From: Streptomyces sp. CB01580
GTDB taxonomy: Bacteria; Actinomycetota; Actinomycetes; Streptomycetales; Streptomycetaceae
Length of the DNA stretch: 64,000 bases
Direction of reading: 5' to 3'
Assembly (NCBI RefSeq): GCF_001905795.1
Contig: NZ_LIXJ01000007.1
Coordinates: 124,001-188,000, forward strand
The position numbers were made by a program, and so were the translations under genes. Numbering within the stretch: position 1 is the stretch's first letter; each line of letters opens with the position of its first letter. Below are positions 21,509 to 31,664 of this stretch, piece by piece. The notes beneath the pieces are model-generated. The model was not told the origin of the DNA. It did no database searches and worked only from the letters and a program-made list of their open reading frames with translations.

Positions 21509-23986
21509 ATGTCTGTTGTCGGTGGCGTGCCGGTTCCCGGGGGACCGGCCCCGATGAGACCGGGGCACCGGGAGCTTCCGCGTCCGCTCAACACGGCACG
21601 GCTGCTGCTGTTCGTGCTGTTCGGCGCGACGGTCCTGGGCGGGCTCGGCCTGCTGGGCTCGGCGTTCGCGGTGGACGCGATGGGGGCCCAGGTCCTCGGC
21701 ATCCTGCTGTACGCCGCCGCGCCCGGCGTGCTGGGCCTGCTGCTGGCCCGGCGCCTGCGCACCGGCGGCAGACGGGTCTGGTGGGGGCTGGTCGCCGTAC
21801 AGGCGTGGCTGGTCCTGGGCGGCGTGGCCAACATCGGGGACGGCTCGGCGCGCGGCTTCGTGCAGCTGCTCCTGCCCATCCTGATCCTGGTCCTCCTGAC
21901 GCGGGCGCAGAGCCGTTCCTGGTTCCTGCTGCCGCCGGTGGAGCGGGGCGCGAAGCCCGTCGGGGAACGCGGCGCGAAGCGCCGGTTCTCGCTCTCCCAC
22001 ATGATCACCTGGCGCCGGGACCGGGGGCAGTCGGCCCTGGAGTACCTGGGCCTGGTGCTGATCGTCGTCGCGCTGATCGCGGCCATGACGCTGAGCGGCC
22101 TCGGTGGCCGGATCACCGCGGAACTCCAGGCCGCGATCTGCTCGTTGAGCGGCTATTCCTGCCCGGCTTCGGGGGACGGCTCGGGCCATGTGGAGGCCGG
22201 TCCCGGGAAGGACGGCGGTGCCACGAGCGGCGGAGCCGACGGCGGAGGCGACGCGGGCGCGGACGGCGGTGCGACGGTCACCGGCGGCACGGACGGCGGC
22301 CCCTCCGGCGCGGGCGACGGCGGTGGCGACGCGAGCGGCGGGAACGCGAGCGGCGGCGGAGCGAGCGGCGGGAACGCCGACGGCGGCAGCGGTGGGGCGA
22401 ACGGCGGTTCCTCGGGTTCGTCCGGCTCCACGGGCGGCAGCGGCGGCACGGGTGGTCCCGACGACGGCCGGCCGGGCAGCGGCGTGGACACGTACCCGGA
22501 GGACAACGACGAGCCCGAGGCCGCCTACGACACGCCCGCGTCCGACGAGGACGGCGAAGGGAAGAACGGCGGCGGCAAGGACGACGAGGAGGACTGCAGC
22601 GGCTGGGGCTTCTTCGGCTGTGCCTGGGACCGTACGACGCAGGTCGTCAAGGGCGTGGCGGTCGACGGCGTCTGGGGCGACATCGCCGGGATCATCGACC
22701 TGTTCAAGCCCGAGACCTGGTCCGGCATCGCGGACTACGGCAAGCAGCTCGGCGACCAGTGGTCGAAGGACTCCAAGGACGCCGCCGACAAGTGGGACAA
22801 GGGCGACTACCTCGGGGCGCTCTGGGACTGGGGCTCGGCGTCGGTCAACACCGTCGTCAAGGTCGGTGACGACGTCTTCGTCGGCGACGAGGTCCGTGAC
22901 CGCTGGAACAACGGGGAGAAGACCCGGGCCGTCACCGACGTGATCTGGAACGTCGGCTCCCTCTTCATCCCCGGCTATGACGTGGCGAAGGTCGTCGGCA
23001 AGGTCGGCAAACTCGGCAAGCTGGGCAAGATCGCCGAGACGGTGGCGAAGGCCGTCGACGACGCGGGAGGCGCGGCCCGCCGCGCCCGCAAGGCCGCCGA
23101 ACTCGGCGACCTCGACGGCGTGCGCAAGGCGGCCAAGGAGGCCGACGACGCCGCCGACGCGGCGGAGGACGCGGCGCGCCGCACGGGCTGCGTCATCGCG
23201 TCCGGCCCGGCCCTGGTGCGCCACGGCGGCGGGACCATGGGGGTCGCGGGGGCCGGCACCGGTGTGCTGGCGTCCGGTTCCACCGGCCGGGTCGTCCTCG
23301 CGGACGGCGGCTGCGACGAGGCGGCCAAGGCCGCGGCGGAGAAGGCGCGCGCCGAGGAGCGGGCCGCCCACCTGGAGCAGAAGCGGCTGGAGGAGCCGGA
23401 GCGGGCCCGCAAGGCCGAGCTGGACAAGAAGAAGTACTCGGAGCCGACCCGCAACGACACCTCCGACCCGCGCAACTACAACCCGCCGTCCTGGGCCGAG
23501 GACCTCAAGGACCGCAAGCTCGGTGACGCGGACCTGGGCGACGGCTACTGGGCCAGCCGCGACCGCAACCCCGCGCCCAACTGGAAGAACGAGTCCTGGC
23601 TTCGCTACCAGGAGCAGGTCACCGGAACCAACCGGGGCCAGGAGTACGTCGTGCCGCACCCCAAGGAGGGCAAGCCGGCCGTGGAGTACGACGGCTGGGA
23701 CTCCGGCAGGCAGACCTTCCTGGAGGCCAAGAACGGCTACCAGAGCTACCTGTCCCAGACCGAACCGGGCACGCTCACCAAGTCCGGCAAGGACAAGTTC
23801 GTTGCCGAGGCGAGGGCCCAGGTGGAGGCGTCCGGCGGCCGGGCCGTGGAGTGGCACTTCTCCGACCCCGACGTGGCGAAGGCGGCCCGTCAGGCGTTCC
23901 GGGACGAGGGCCTGCCGATCAAGGTGGTGCACACGAAGCCGAAGCCGAACGACAGCACCAGGAAACCGGGGGCCTTCGACGAGTAG
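21509..23986 (+). CDS. Polymorphic toxin: membrane and Flp-pilin-like N-terminus, Tox-REase-5 nuclease C-terminus
   Basis: The 825-residue protein has four hydrophobic helices in residues 28-135. A Flp-pilin signature then follows: G173-QSAL-EY at the front of a hydrophobic helix (LGLVLIVVALIAAM), which fits the GX4EY prepilin cleavage motif. Next come a Gly/Asp/Ser-rich linker (about 225-325), a helical pre-toxin region, an Ala/Glu/Lys-rich segment and a C-terminal domain of about 140 residues. That domain resembles Tox-REase-5, with Asp728 in VEYDGWD and E739-x-K741 in FLEAKNGY as the PD-(D/E)xK nuclease core. It should cut nucleic acid in a competitor cell and be neutralised by the next gene product. 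An in-frame ATG at 22001 could yield a shorter form that starts at the pilin segment. Confidence 0.8.
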   Translation: MSVVGGVPVPGGPAPMRPGHRELPRPLNTARLLLFVLFGATVLGGLGLLGSAFAVDAMGAQVLGILLYAAAPGVLGLLLARRLRTGGRRVWWGLVAVQAWLVLGGVANIGDGSARGFVQLLLPILILVLLTRAQSRSWFLLPPVERGAKPVGERGAKRRFSLSHMITWRRDRGQSALEYLGLVLIVVALIAAMTLSGLGGRITAELQAAICSLSGYSCPASGDGSGHVEAGPGKDGGATSGGADGGGDAGADGGATVTGGTDGGPSGAGDGGGDASGGNASGGGASGGNADGGSGGANGGSSGSSGSTGGSGGTGGPDDGRPGSGVDTYPEDNDEPEAAYDTPASDEDGEGKNGGGKDDEEDCSGWGFFGCAWDRTTQVVKGVAVDGVWGDIAGIIDLFKPETWSGIADYGKQLGDQWSKDSKDAADKWDKGDYLGALWDWGSASVNTVVKVGDDVFVGDEVRDRWNNGEKTRAVTDVIWNVGSLFIPGYDVAKVVGKVGKLGKLGKIAETVAKAVDDAGGAARRARKAAELGDLDGVRKAAKEADDAADAAEDAARRTGCVIASGPALVRHGGGTMGVAGAGTGVLASGSTGRVVLADGGCDEAAKAAAEKARAEERAAHLEQKRLEEPERARKAELDKKKYSEPTRNDTSDPRNYNPPSWAEDLKDRKLGDADLGDGYWASRDRNPAPNWKNESWLRYQEQVTGTNRGQEYVVPHPKEGKPAVEYDGWDSGRQTFLEAKNGYQSYLSQTEPGTLTKSGKDKFVAEARAQVEASGGRAVEWHFSDPDVAKAARQAFRDEGLPIKVVHTKPKPNDSTRKPGAFDE

Positions 23987-24067
23987 CCTGCACGCGGTGG
24001 CGGTCCGGCCGCGTTCGGCCGGGACCGCCCGCCGCGCCCGAGGACGAAGCTCGACGGAGGAAAGTGC

Positions 24068-24796
24068 ATGCGACGTGTAGTGCGGGCCTTCTGGGGGCCC
24101 CGGCCCGAGTCGGCCGAGGCGCTCGCCGGACGCTGGAAGCGGACGCTGGACGGGATCACGGCACTGCTCCCCGGGGCGGTGCCACAGGGCGGCGCCACCG
24201 GGGCGGGCCCGTGGCGGCAGGTGCATGGGACCGGCCCGGAGACCGAACTGCCCGCGGACGAGGGGGCGCTGCTCGGCGCCCTGCGCGTGGCGCAGGCGGC
24301 CGAGGGCTGGTCCGATCTCACGGGCACGGCGCTGCGGCTGCACCGCACGGACGCGCCCGGTCTGCGGACCGAGCTGAGCGGACTGGCCGGGGGCGCACCG
24401 GAGTTCCTGCTCCAGTCGTTCGTGATGACGCTCCAGGTGCCGGACGGTGCCGAGGTCCCGGGGGCGGAACTCCTCGCCGTCCTCGCCCGGGAGTGGGAGC
24501 CGGACTTCGGCGACGTGAGTGACGACGACGTGCTCGACGCGCTGGAGGACGACGCCGGGTACTCCGTCGGCGACCCCGTGGTGGGCCGGGCCGGCTACCT
24601 CTCCCCGGGGCGCGCCGCCCTCGTGCCCGGCGACCTGAAGGCCGTCCGGGAGGAACTGCCCGGAGGCGGCGTGCTGTTGCGCATCGCGGACGCGGGCGCG
24701 GACGTGACCGCCGAGGTGGTGGCGGCCTACGAGCGGCTGCGCGACGCCGGTGCGCTGGATCCGCTGCCCCGTCCGATGGACCGGGCGGTGCTGTGA
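24068..24796 (+). CDS. Imm52-type immunity protein for the upstream nuclease toxin
   Basis: The 242-residue cytoplasmic protein begins RRVVRAFWGPRPESAEALA, which matches the start of Imm52 immunity proteins (aromatic-WGPR-ESA). It also has a W-PD-like segment (EWEPDFGDV) and a late VGRAGYLSP that fits the family end motif. Imm52 is known as the partner of Tox-REase-5 toxins, and this gene lies 81 bases after such a toxin, so neutralisation of that nuclease is a strong inference. GGAGGAAAG lies just before the ATG. The next gene overlaps its stop codon. Confidence 0.75.
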   Translation: MRRVVRAFWGPRPESAEALAGRWKRTLDGITALLPGAVPQGGATGAGPWRQVHGTGPETELPADEGALLGALRVAQAAEGWSDLTGTALRLHRTDAPGLRTELSGLAGGAPEFLLQSFVMTLQVPDGAEVPGAELLAVLAREWEPDFGDVSDDDVLDALEDDAGYSVGDPVVGRAGYLSPGRAALVPGDLKAVREELPGGGVLLRIADAGADVTAEVVAAYERLRDAGALDPLPRPMDRAVL

Positions 24797-25314
24797 CCTG
24801 CCGCGCAGGGGAGCCCTTCGCCCTCGCCCGGGCGCTGGCCGACGTCGAGGCGCTGCTGACGGCCCCGCTGCCGGGGTCCGGGCCCGTGGTGGCCGAGGGC
24901 GATCCGGAGACGGGGGAGTGGACCGGCACCGGCGGAGACGGCTTCCGCGTCGTCCCGCTGTGGGAGGGCGATGCGCTGACCGGGGTGTACGCCCCCGAGT
25001 GGAACGACGCGCAGGAGGCGGCGGAGGCCCACCTCGCCGCCCTGGCCGCGGAATTGGACCATCGTTGGGGCCCGCATCACGCGGTTGGGCTCCATGTGCC
25101 GCTGCTGCGACGGCAGGAGGGCGCCCGGGTGGATCCGCTGTTCGAGGCGCTGTTCCGGCAGGACCTCTACGGCGACCTGGTGGTGTGGGGCCCGGTGGGC
25201 GGTACGGGCCGCTGGGCCGCGGTGACCGTGGGCCACAGCGACGGCGACGCCCCGCTGGTGATCGCGGCTCTCGTCAGCGACCGCCCGGTCACGGCTCCGG
25301 ACGACGACCGCTGA
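24793..25314 (+). CDS. Uncharacterised protein translationally coupled to the immunity gene (173 aa)
   Basis: The start GTG overlaps the stop codon of the immunity gene (GTGA), so translation is coupled. The protein is acidic, soluble and without signal or membrane segments. It contains WGPHHAVGLHVPLLRR and LYGDLVVWGPVGGTGRWAAV, which suggest an alpha/beta fold, but I do not recognise a family. Its place in the toxin operon suggests a second immunity or accessory protein. A DUF or SUKH-like relationship cannot be excluded by reading alone. Confidence 0.72.
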   Translation: MTCRAGEPFALARALADVEALLTAPLPGSGPVVAEGDPETGEWTGTGGDGFRVVPLWEGDALTGVYAPEWNDAQEAAEAHLAALAAELDHRWGPHHAVGLHVPLLRRQEGARVDPLFEALFRQDLYGDLVVWGPVGGTGRWAAVTVGHSDGDAPLVIAALVSDRPVTAPDDDR

Positions 25315-25470
25315 CGGGGAGCGAGGGCCGGCCTCGCGTCCCCACGGCCCGGTGACCCGTGCTCGGCCGTGTTCGCGCGACGGCGGCTCGGCATCCCCGT
25401 GCCGCCGGCCGTCTTCGAGCCTCGTGCCCTGCCCTTCTTGTGTCCCTTTTCGTGTCCCGCACCTCGCCGC

Positions 25471-26613
25471 TCAGAGCCGGGCGCCCTTGAGGGCCATGTG
25501 CAGCAGCAGCCGGTCCTCGCCGTCGTTCAGGTCGAGGCCGGTGAGCTGGTGGACGCGGGAGAGCCGGTAGTAGAGCGTCTGGCGGTGGATGCCGAGCGCA
25601 GCGGCCGTCCGCGACGCCTGGCCCGCGCAGTCGAGGAACACCTCGGCGGTGCGGGCCAGGTCCGCGTGCGCGGGGGCGAGCAGGCCGCGGACCGCCGGGT
25701 CCGCGGCCGACTCCGCAGGGAGCGCCGTCAGCATCCGGTACGGGCCGATCGCCGACCACTCGGTGACCGTCCCGAAGCGGGACTCGGCCGCCGCCGCGCG
25801 GGCCGCCGCCGATGCCTCGTGCCAGGACACCGCGAGATCCGTCAGGCCCCGGCGGGCCGCCGCGATCCCGGCGGTGGCGCCCCGTCCGGCGGTCGAGCAC
25901 AGCCGCCCGGCGGCGGTGCGGGCCGGGTCGAGGGAGTCGGCGGAACGCAGCCGGACCAGCGCCGCCAGCGAGGGCGGACCGCCCGGTCCGGGCGCCGCGA
26001 CCGAGGAGAGCGCCGCCGCCGACGGCACCGTACCGACCGACGGTGCCTCGCCCGGCCACGGCGACACGCACACCACCGTGTGAAGCTCCTCCGCGTCCCG
26101 GCCCAGCGACTCGCGCAGCGCGGCCAACGCCATGTCGCGCTGCCAGCCCGGCCCGGCGGTGAGGACCGCGCCGAACTCCCGCGACAGGTCCGTGCCGGCC
26201 CGCGCCTCCTCCGAGAGCAGCACCCCGATCCGGGCCGCCACGTCCATCGCCGCCGCCAGCCGCTCCTCGGTCGGACCGGGGTCCGCGTCGAGCAGCCACA
26301 CGTACCCGAGGACCACCCCCCGATGGCGTACGGGCAGACAGATCCGGCCGCGGAACACCCCGGCCTCCGGAGCGGGCGGAATGCGGACCGGGCCCGTGGC
26401 GCGGGTGATGCCGAAGCCCTCGAACCAGGCACGGACGGCGGGTGTGGAGCGCCTGGTCAGGATCGAGCGGGTGCGGACCGGATCCATCGCCGTGTCGTCG
26501 TCGCTGTCGTGGGCCCCGAAGGCGACCAGGCCGAAATCGCGGTTCTCCAGCGTGGCGGGGGCGCCGAGCAGTCCGGAGATCTCGTCGACCAGCTCCTGGT
26601 AATCGCGCTTCAC
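25471..26613 (-). CDS. PucR-family regulator, likely of proline catabolism
   Basis: The 380-residue protein ends in the PucR-type helix-turn-helix ([20 protein letters not shown], then [14 protein letters not shown]) and has a GAF-like sensory region in its first half ([20 protein letters not shown]). It is divergent from the proline dehydrogenase gene, across 180 bases that hold two palindromes, so it very probably senses proline or a product and controls that operon. The start is GTG 26613; an ATG ten bases upstream runs into a stop after three codons. Confidence 0.88.
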   Translation of the reverse strand: MKRDYQELVDEISGLLGAPATLENRDFGLVAFGAHDSDDDTAMDPVRTRSILTRRSTPAVRAWFEGFGITRATGPVRIPPAPEAGVFRGRICLPVRHRGVVLGYVWLLDADPGPTEERLAAAMDVAARIGVLLSEEARAGTDLSREFGAVLTAGPGWQRDMALAALRESLGRDAEELHTVVCVSPWPGEAPSVGTVPSAAALSSVAAPGPGGPPSLAALVRLRSADSLDPARTAAGRLCSTAGRGATAGIAAARRGLTDLAVSWHEASAAARAAAAESRFGTVTEWSAIGPYRMLTALPAESAADPAVRGLLAPAHADLARTAEVFLDCAGQASRTAAALGIHRQTLYYRLSRVHQLTGLDLNDGEDRLLLHMALKGARL

Positions 26614-26633
26614 CCGACCATTCTCGCACCCCT

Positions 26634-26649
26634 TCAGACATATGTCTGA
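26634..26649. promoter_or_regulatory. 16-bp perfect palindrome TCAGACATATGTCTGA
   Basis: This perfect inverted repeat lies 20 bases before the start of the PucR gene and 145 bases before proline dehydrogenase. Its symmetry and place in a divergent promoter region make it the best candidate operator for the PucR protein. Confidence 0.65.
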
Positions 26650-26690
26650 GATCTGGGCAACGGATGCGTGACAGCTGTCGATGGCCCAGG

Positions 26691-26707
26691 ATCGGAGCGA
26701 TCCTTAG
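26691..26707. promoter_or_regulatory. Second palindrome in the pucR / proline dehydrogenase gap
   Basis: AGGATCG and CGATCCT flank a GAG centre. The element lies about 87 bases before the proline dehydrogenase start and 42 bases from the other palindrome. It may be a second regulator site or a small hairpin in the leader RNA; its sequence differs from the first palindrome, so it is not the same site. Confidence 0.45.
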
Positions 26708-26793
26708 ATTTCACGGTGGTTCTCCGTGCTGTACCGCCGCGTTTCCCTCCGCACCGGTACGGCCTTCGTTCGTACTTTCCGTGGAGGTGCCCC

Positions 26794-27720
26794 GTGCTGG
26801 GTCCCGTGATTCTCGCCGCGTCCCGCAGCGACAAGATGCGCCGTTTCATCTCGGCCGCGCCCGGCACCAAGCAGGTCGTCGACCGGTTCATCGCCGGTGA
26901 GACCGTCGACCAGGTCGTCCCGATCATCAGGGACGCCGCCGACAAGGGCCTCGAAGTCACCCTCGACGTGGTGGGCGAGGACATCACCACCCCCGAGCAG
27001 GCCGCCGCCGCCCGTGATGCCTACCTGGAGCTGATCGACCGTCTCAAGGACCTGGAGCTGGGCACCCGGGCCGAGATGTCCGTGAAGCTGTCCATGTTCG
27101 GGCAGTCCCTGGACGGCGGCCACGAGCTGGCGCTCGCCAACGTCCGCCCGGTCGTCGAGGCCGCCGCCGCGATCGGCACCACGGTCACCCTGGACGCGGA
27201 GGACCACACCACCCTCGACTCCATGTTCGCCATCCACGAGGAGCTGCGGAAGGACTTCCCGCAGACCGGCTGCGTGATCCAGGCGTACCTGTTCCGCACC
27301 GAGGAGGACGCCCGCCGCCTGGCCGCCGCCGGCAGCCGGGTCCGCCTCGTGAAGGGTGCCTACAAGGAGCCCGCCTCCGTCGCGTACCAGGACAAGGCCG
27401 AGACCGACAAGGCGTACGTCCGCATCCTGAGGACCCTGATGGAGGGCGAGGGCTACCCGATGATCGGGTCGCACGACCCCCGGCTGATCGCCATCGCTCA
27501 GGAGCTGGGCCGCAAGGCAGGGCGCAAACTGGACGAGTACGAGTTCCAGATGCTGTACGGCATTCGCAGCGAGGAGCACATCCGGCTCGCCGCCGAGGGC
27601 CACCGCATGCGTGTGTACACCGCGTACGGAACCGACTGGTACGGCTACTTCATGCGCCGTCTCGCGGAGAAGCCGGCGAACCTGCTGTTCTTCGGCCGCT
27701 CCGTCCTCACCAAGAGCTGA
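26794..27720 (+). CDS. Proline dehydrogenase
   Basis: The 308-residue flavoenzyme oxidises L-proline to pyrroline-5-carboxylate, the first step of proline use as carbon and nitrogen source. The PRODH barrel motifs are visible: VKLSMFG, TLDAEDH, CVIQAYLFRTEEDARRLA, RLVKGAYKEP and the C-terminal FQMLYGIR followed by RLAEKPAN. It is the short stand-alone form rather than bifunctional PutA. The GTG at 26794 follows GGAGG. The P5C dehydrogenase gene follows 53 bases later in the same operon. Confidence 0.94.
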   Translation: MLGPVILAASRSDKMRRFISAAPGTKQVVDRFIAGETVDQVVPIIRDAADKGLEVTLDVVGEDITTPEQAAAARDAYLELIDRLKDLELGTRAEMSVKLSMFGQSLDGGHELALANVRPVVEAAAAIGTTVTLDAEDHTTLDSMFAIHEELRKDFPQTGCVIQAYLFRTEEDARRLAAAGSRVRLVKGAYKEPASVAYQDKAETDKAYVRILRTLMEGEGYPMIGSHDPRLIAIAQELGRKAGRKLDEYEFQMLYGIRSEEHIRLAAEGHRMRVYTAYGTDWYGYFMRRLAEKPANLLFFGRSVLTKS

Positions 27721-27773
27721 CCCGCTCGGCCGACCCCCGACCCCGAACCCCGACACGAGGAGACAAGGCACTC

Positions 27774-29405
<1,632 letters not shown>

Positions 29406-29413
29406 TATCCCTC

Positions 29414-29516
29414 GCGTCGCCCCCGCCGGGGGGCGACGCCCTCGCGGGGCGCCGCCCCACCGGCGCCCCGCCCGAACTCCGCCTCCCGACCGGTTCCCCT
29501 GCCGGCCGGGAGGCGG
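29414..29516. terminator. Two terminator hairpins between convergent genes
   Basis: GCGTCGCCCCC (29414-29424) pairs with GGGGGCGACGC (29429-29439), and CCGCCTCCCG (29479-29488) pairs with CGGGAGGCGG (29507-29516). They lie between rocA and the leftward nitroreductase gene, so they probably terminate transcription from both sides. Confidence 0.75.
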
Positions 29517-29580
29517 CTTCCATCGCGCCCCCTCGCGCGCCGGGTCCGTCGCGGCCCGGGGTCTGCAAGGGCACGCGGGC

Positions 29581-30291
29581 TCAGACCTCCACGAGCACCT
29601 GGTCCATCGACTTGCGGACCAGGTCGGGCACCTCGCAGTCGTCGGCCGGATAGCCGACCGGGATCACCGCGAACGCCTTCTCGTTCTCCGGCCGGCCCAG
29701 TACCTCGCCCAGGAACCGCATCGGGCTCGGCGTGTGGACCAGCGCGGCCAGACCCGACAGATGCAGCGCGGACAGCAGCATGCCGACGGCGATGCCGACC
29801 GACTCGTCGACGTAGTAGTGCTTGCGCTTGGTACCGTCCTCGCCCAGCCAGTACCGCTGCTGGAACACCACGACGAGCGCCGGGGCGTCCGTCATGTGGG
29901 ACTTGACGGCGTCCGTGCCGAGCGGGCGCAGCGCCGCCAGCCACTCCTCGCCGAGCCTGCCGTCGTAACTGATCCGCTCCTCGTTCTCCGCCGCCTCGCG
30001 GATGCGGTGCCGTACCTCCGGGTCCTTGACCAGGACGAAGGTCCACGGCTGCTGATGGGCGCCGGACGGGGCGGTGGCGGCGCAGGCGATCGCGTCCTTG
30101 AGGACCTGCTCGGGGACGGGATCCGCCGAGAACCGGCGCACGGTCCTGCGTTCGTCCATCCGCCGCCTCAACTCCGCGGCGCGGGTGAGGGATTCGTCCG
30201 CCGGCATGCGTTCGGGCCGGTAGGGGACGGGGCGGTAGGGCTCGCCGTGGACGGGGGCCCAGGGCCTGGGCGGGGCTGTGATGTCGGACAT
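29581..30291 (-). CDS. Nitroreductase-family flavoprotein
   Basis: The 236-residue protein has the FMN-binding motif RRTVRRFS near residue 50, and the GAHQQPW and KSMDQVLVEV regions found in the nitroreductase subgroup related to iodotyrosine deiminase. It should reduce a nitro, quinone or halogenated compound with NAD(P)H; the substrate is not predictable. It is convergent with rocA and divergent from the AAC(2')-like gene, about 170 bases away. Confidence 0.9.
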   Translation of the reverse strand: MSDITAPPRPWAPVHGEPYRPVPYRPERMPADESLTRAAELRRRMDERRTVRRFSADPVPEQVLKDAIACAATAPSGAHQQPWTFVLVKDPEVRHRIREAAENEERISYDGRLGEEWLAALRPLGTDAVKSHMTDAPALVVVFQQRYWLGEDGTKRKHYYVDESVGIAVGMLLSALHLSGLAALVHTPSPMRFLGEVLGRPENEKAFAVIPVGYPADDCEVPDLVRKSMDQVLVEV

Positions 30292-30464
30292 GCGGGCAGT
30301 GTGACGGGCGGACGGTGGTCCGGACCAGGGTGCGGCCGGACAGATCGTGTGCGTACCGTCGGTCAGTGTCCGGTGGACGACGGGGCGGTGCTCGTGCGCG
30401 GCTCTCGCGGGGCGGGGGGCTTATTCGGCGCCCGTCGGGTTCTCCGCGTGGCAGGCTGACGACC

Positions 30465-31085
30465 ATGACCGAGCCGACTGCCCCCGCCCTGCGTACCGCG
30501 CACACCCATCAGCTCGCCCCGGCCGCCCTCGACGAGCTCCGGGCCTTCCTGGACACCGCCTTCGAGGGCGACTTCAGCGACGAGGACTGGGACCACACCC
30601 TCGGCGGCATCCACGCGTACATCCGTGACGACAGCGGAATCCTCGCCCACGGCAGCGTGGGCCAGCGCCGGGTGGTCCTGGCGGGCCGCTCGTACCGGAT
30701 CGGCTATGTGGAGGCCGTCGCGGTCCGCGCCGACCGGCGCCGGGAGGGGCTCGGCGGGCGGGTGATGGCCGCCCTGGAACAGGTCGTGGACAGGGCGTAC
30801 GCCTTCGCGGCCCTCTCCGCCTCGGAGGAGGGCGCCGCGATGTACGCCGGGCGCGGCTGGTGGGTGTGGCCCGGACGGATCGCCGTGCAGGGGTCGCACG
30901 GGATCGAGCGGCTGCCGGACGAGGAGGGTTCCACGTACGTCAGGGGCGTGGCGGGCGGGGCGCTGCCCGTTCCCCCCGGGGACCTGACCGCAGGCCGCCC
31001 CGACGTCCCGCCCGCCGGTCCCGGGGATCTGTCCGCCGATCCCGGGGCGCTGGTCTTCGACTGGCGCGACGGCGACGTGCTGTGA
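30465..31085 (+). CDS. aac(2'): Aminoglycoside 2'-N-acetyltransferase-like GNAT enzyme
   Basis: The 206-residue GNAT protein aligns by eye with mycobacterial AAC(2')-Ic over its length: GDFSDEDWDHTLGGIHAYI, then RIGYVEAVAVRADRRREGLG (acetyl-CoA loop), the AALSASEEGAAMYAGRGW block and the ending DWRDGDVL. The family acetylates the 2'-amine of gentamicin-type aminoglycosides, though several chromosomal members have another natural role. A Pro/Gly/Asp-rich insert of about 25 residues precedes the last block, unlike the mycobacterial enzymes. The ATG at 30465 lacks a strong ribosome site. Actual resistance is inference. Confidence 0.85.
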   Translation: MTEPTAPALRTAHTHQLAPAALDELRAFLDTAFEGDFSDEDWDHTLGGIHAYIRDDSGILAHGSVGQRRVVLAGRSYRIGYVEAVAVRADRRREGLGGRVMAALEQVVDRAYAFAALSASEEGAAMYAGRGWWVWPGRIAVQGSHGIERLPDEEGSTYVRGVAGGALPVPPGDLTAGRPDVPPAGPGDLSADPGALVFDWRDGDVL

Positions 31086-31101
31086 GCCGGGGCGGGCCGG
31101 A

Positions 31102-31195
31102 GGGGCGGGAAGGCCGGTGAGGCACGCGGGCCGGTGGGGCGGGAAGGCCGGTGAGGCACGCGGGCCGGTGGGGCGGGAAGGCCGGTGAGGCGCGG
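31102..31195 (+). repeat. 34-bp tandem repeat, two full and one partial copy
   Basis: A 34-base G-rich unit starting GGGGCGGGAAGGCCGGTGAG occurs at 31102-31135 and 31136-31169, and a third copy from 31170 diverges after 21 bases. It directly follows the stop of the AAC(2')-like gene. The repeats are contiguous, so it is not a CRISPR. Confidence 0.88.
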
Positions 31196-31291
31196 CCGGT
31201 GACGGCGAGGGCCGGCGGGGCACGCGGGCCGGCGGCTGTGGGCGGGCGGAGTGTTCTCCGTCTCAGATAGTAGGAAGTCCGAGTAATTGTG

Positions 31292-31320
31292 GAGACAGAC
31301 CGGCCGAGCTGTCCTAGCTT
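31292..31320 (+). promoter_or_regulatory. Candidate promoter of the 42-residue protein gene
   Basis: A GAGACA -35-like box (31292-31297) and a TAGCTT -10-like box (31315-31320) are separated by 17 bases. The surrounding 31260-31330 stretch is AT-richer than its neighbours. It would drive the small gene starting at 31503 with a leader of about 175 bases, and possibly leuB beyond it. Confidence 0.45.
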
Positions 31321-31502
31321 TGTAGGAGCCGAACGTCTCGCTCGATCCAGCGACCGGCGGTCGTGAGTGCGCGCGCCCCGCGCAGGCAACCCCTGCGGCG
31401 CCGACTCCCCGCCCCTTCCGGCGCCTCGAAATCCCGATCTCGACATCACGTTCACGGTTTTTCGATCTCGAAGTCCTCGCGATCTCAAGGAGTCGATCCA
31501 TC

Positions 31503-31631
31503 ATGGCCGAGACGACCGCCCGCCGCGTCCGTCACACCCACCGCCCGACCGAGTCGGAGCGCCGGAACGCCGCCGCCGCCCTCCAGCGCGCCCTCGACCG
31601 CAGGGACAACGGCGGCTCCACGGGTCACTGA
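31503..31631 (+). CDS. Small basic protein (42 aa) upstream of leuB
   Basis: A 42-codon frame starts at an ATG preceded by TCAAGGAG with good spacing and ends at a TGA. The product is hydrophilic and strongly basic in its first half (RRVRHTHRPTESERR) and helix-prone in its second (AAAALQRALDRRD). Codon use is typical of Streptomyces genes, with G/C in nearly all third positions, which supports real translation. It is followed by a hairpin and then leuB. I do not recognise a family; a small regulatory or nucleic-acid-binding protein is possible. Confidence 0.68.
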   Translation: MAETTARRVRHTHRPTESERRNAAAALQRALDRRDNGGSTGH

Positions 31632-31664
31632 GAACAGCCGGGTCCCCGACCGCGTGACGGCTAC

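Noticed and set aside
31102..31195. CRISPR array
   Set aside because: The 34-base repeats are contiguous, with no spacers and no cas genes.
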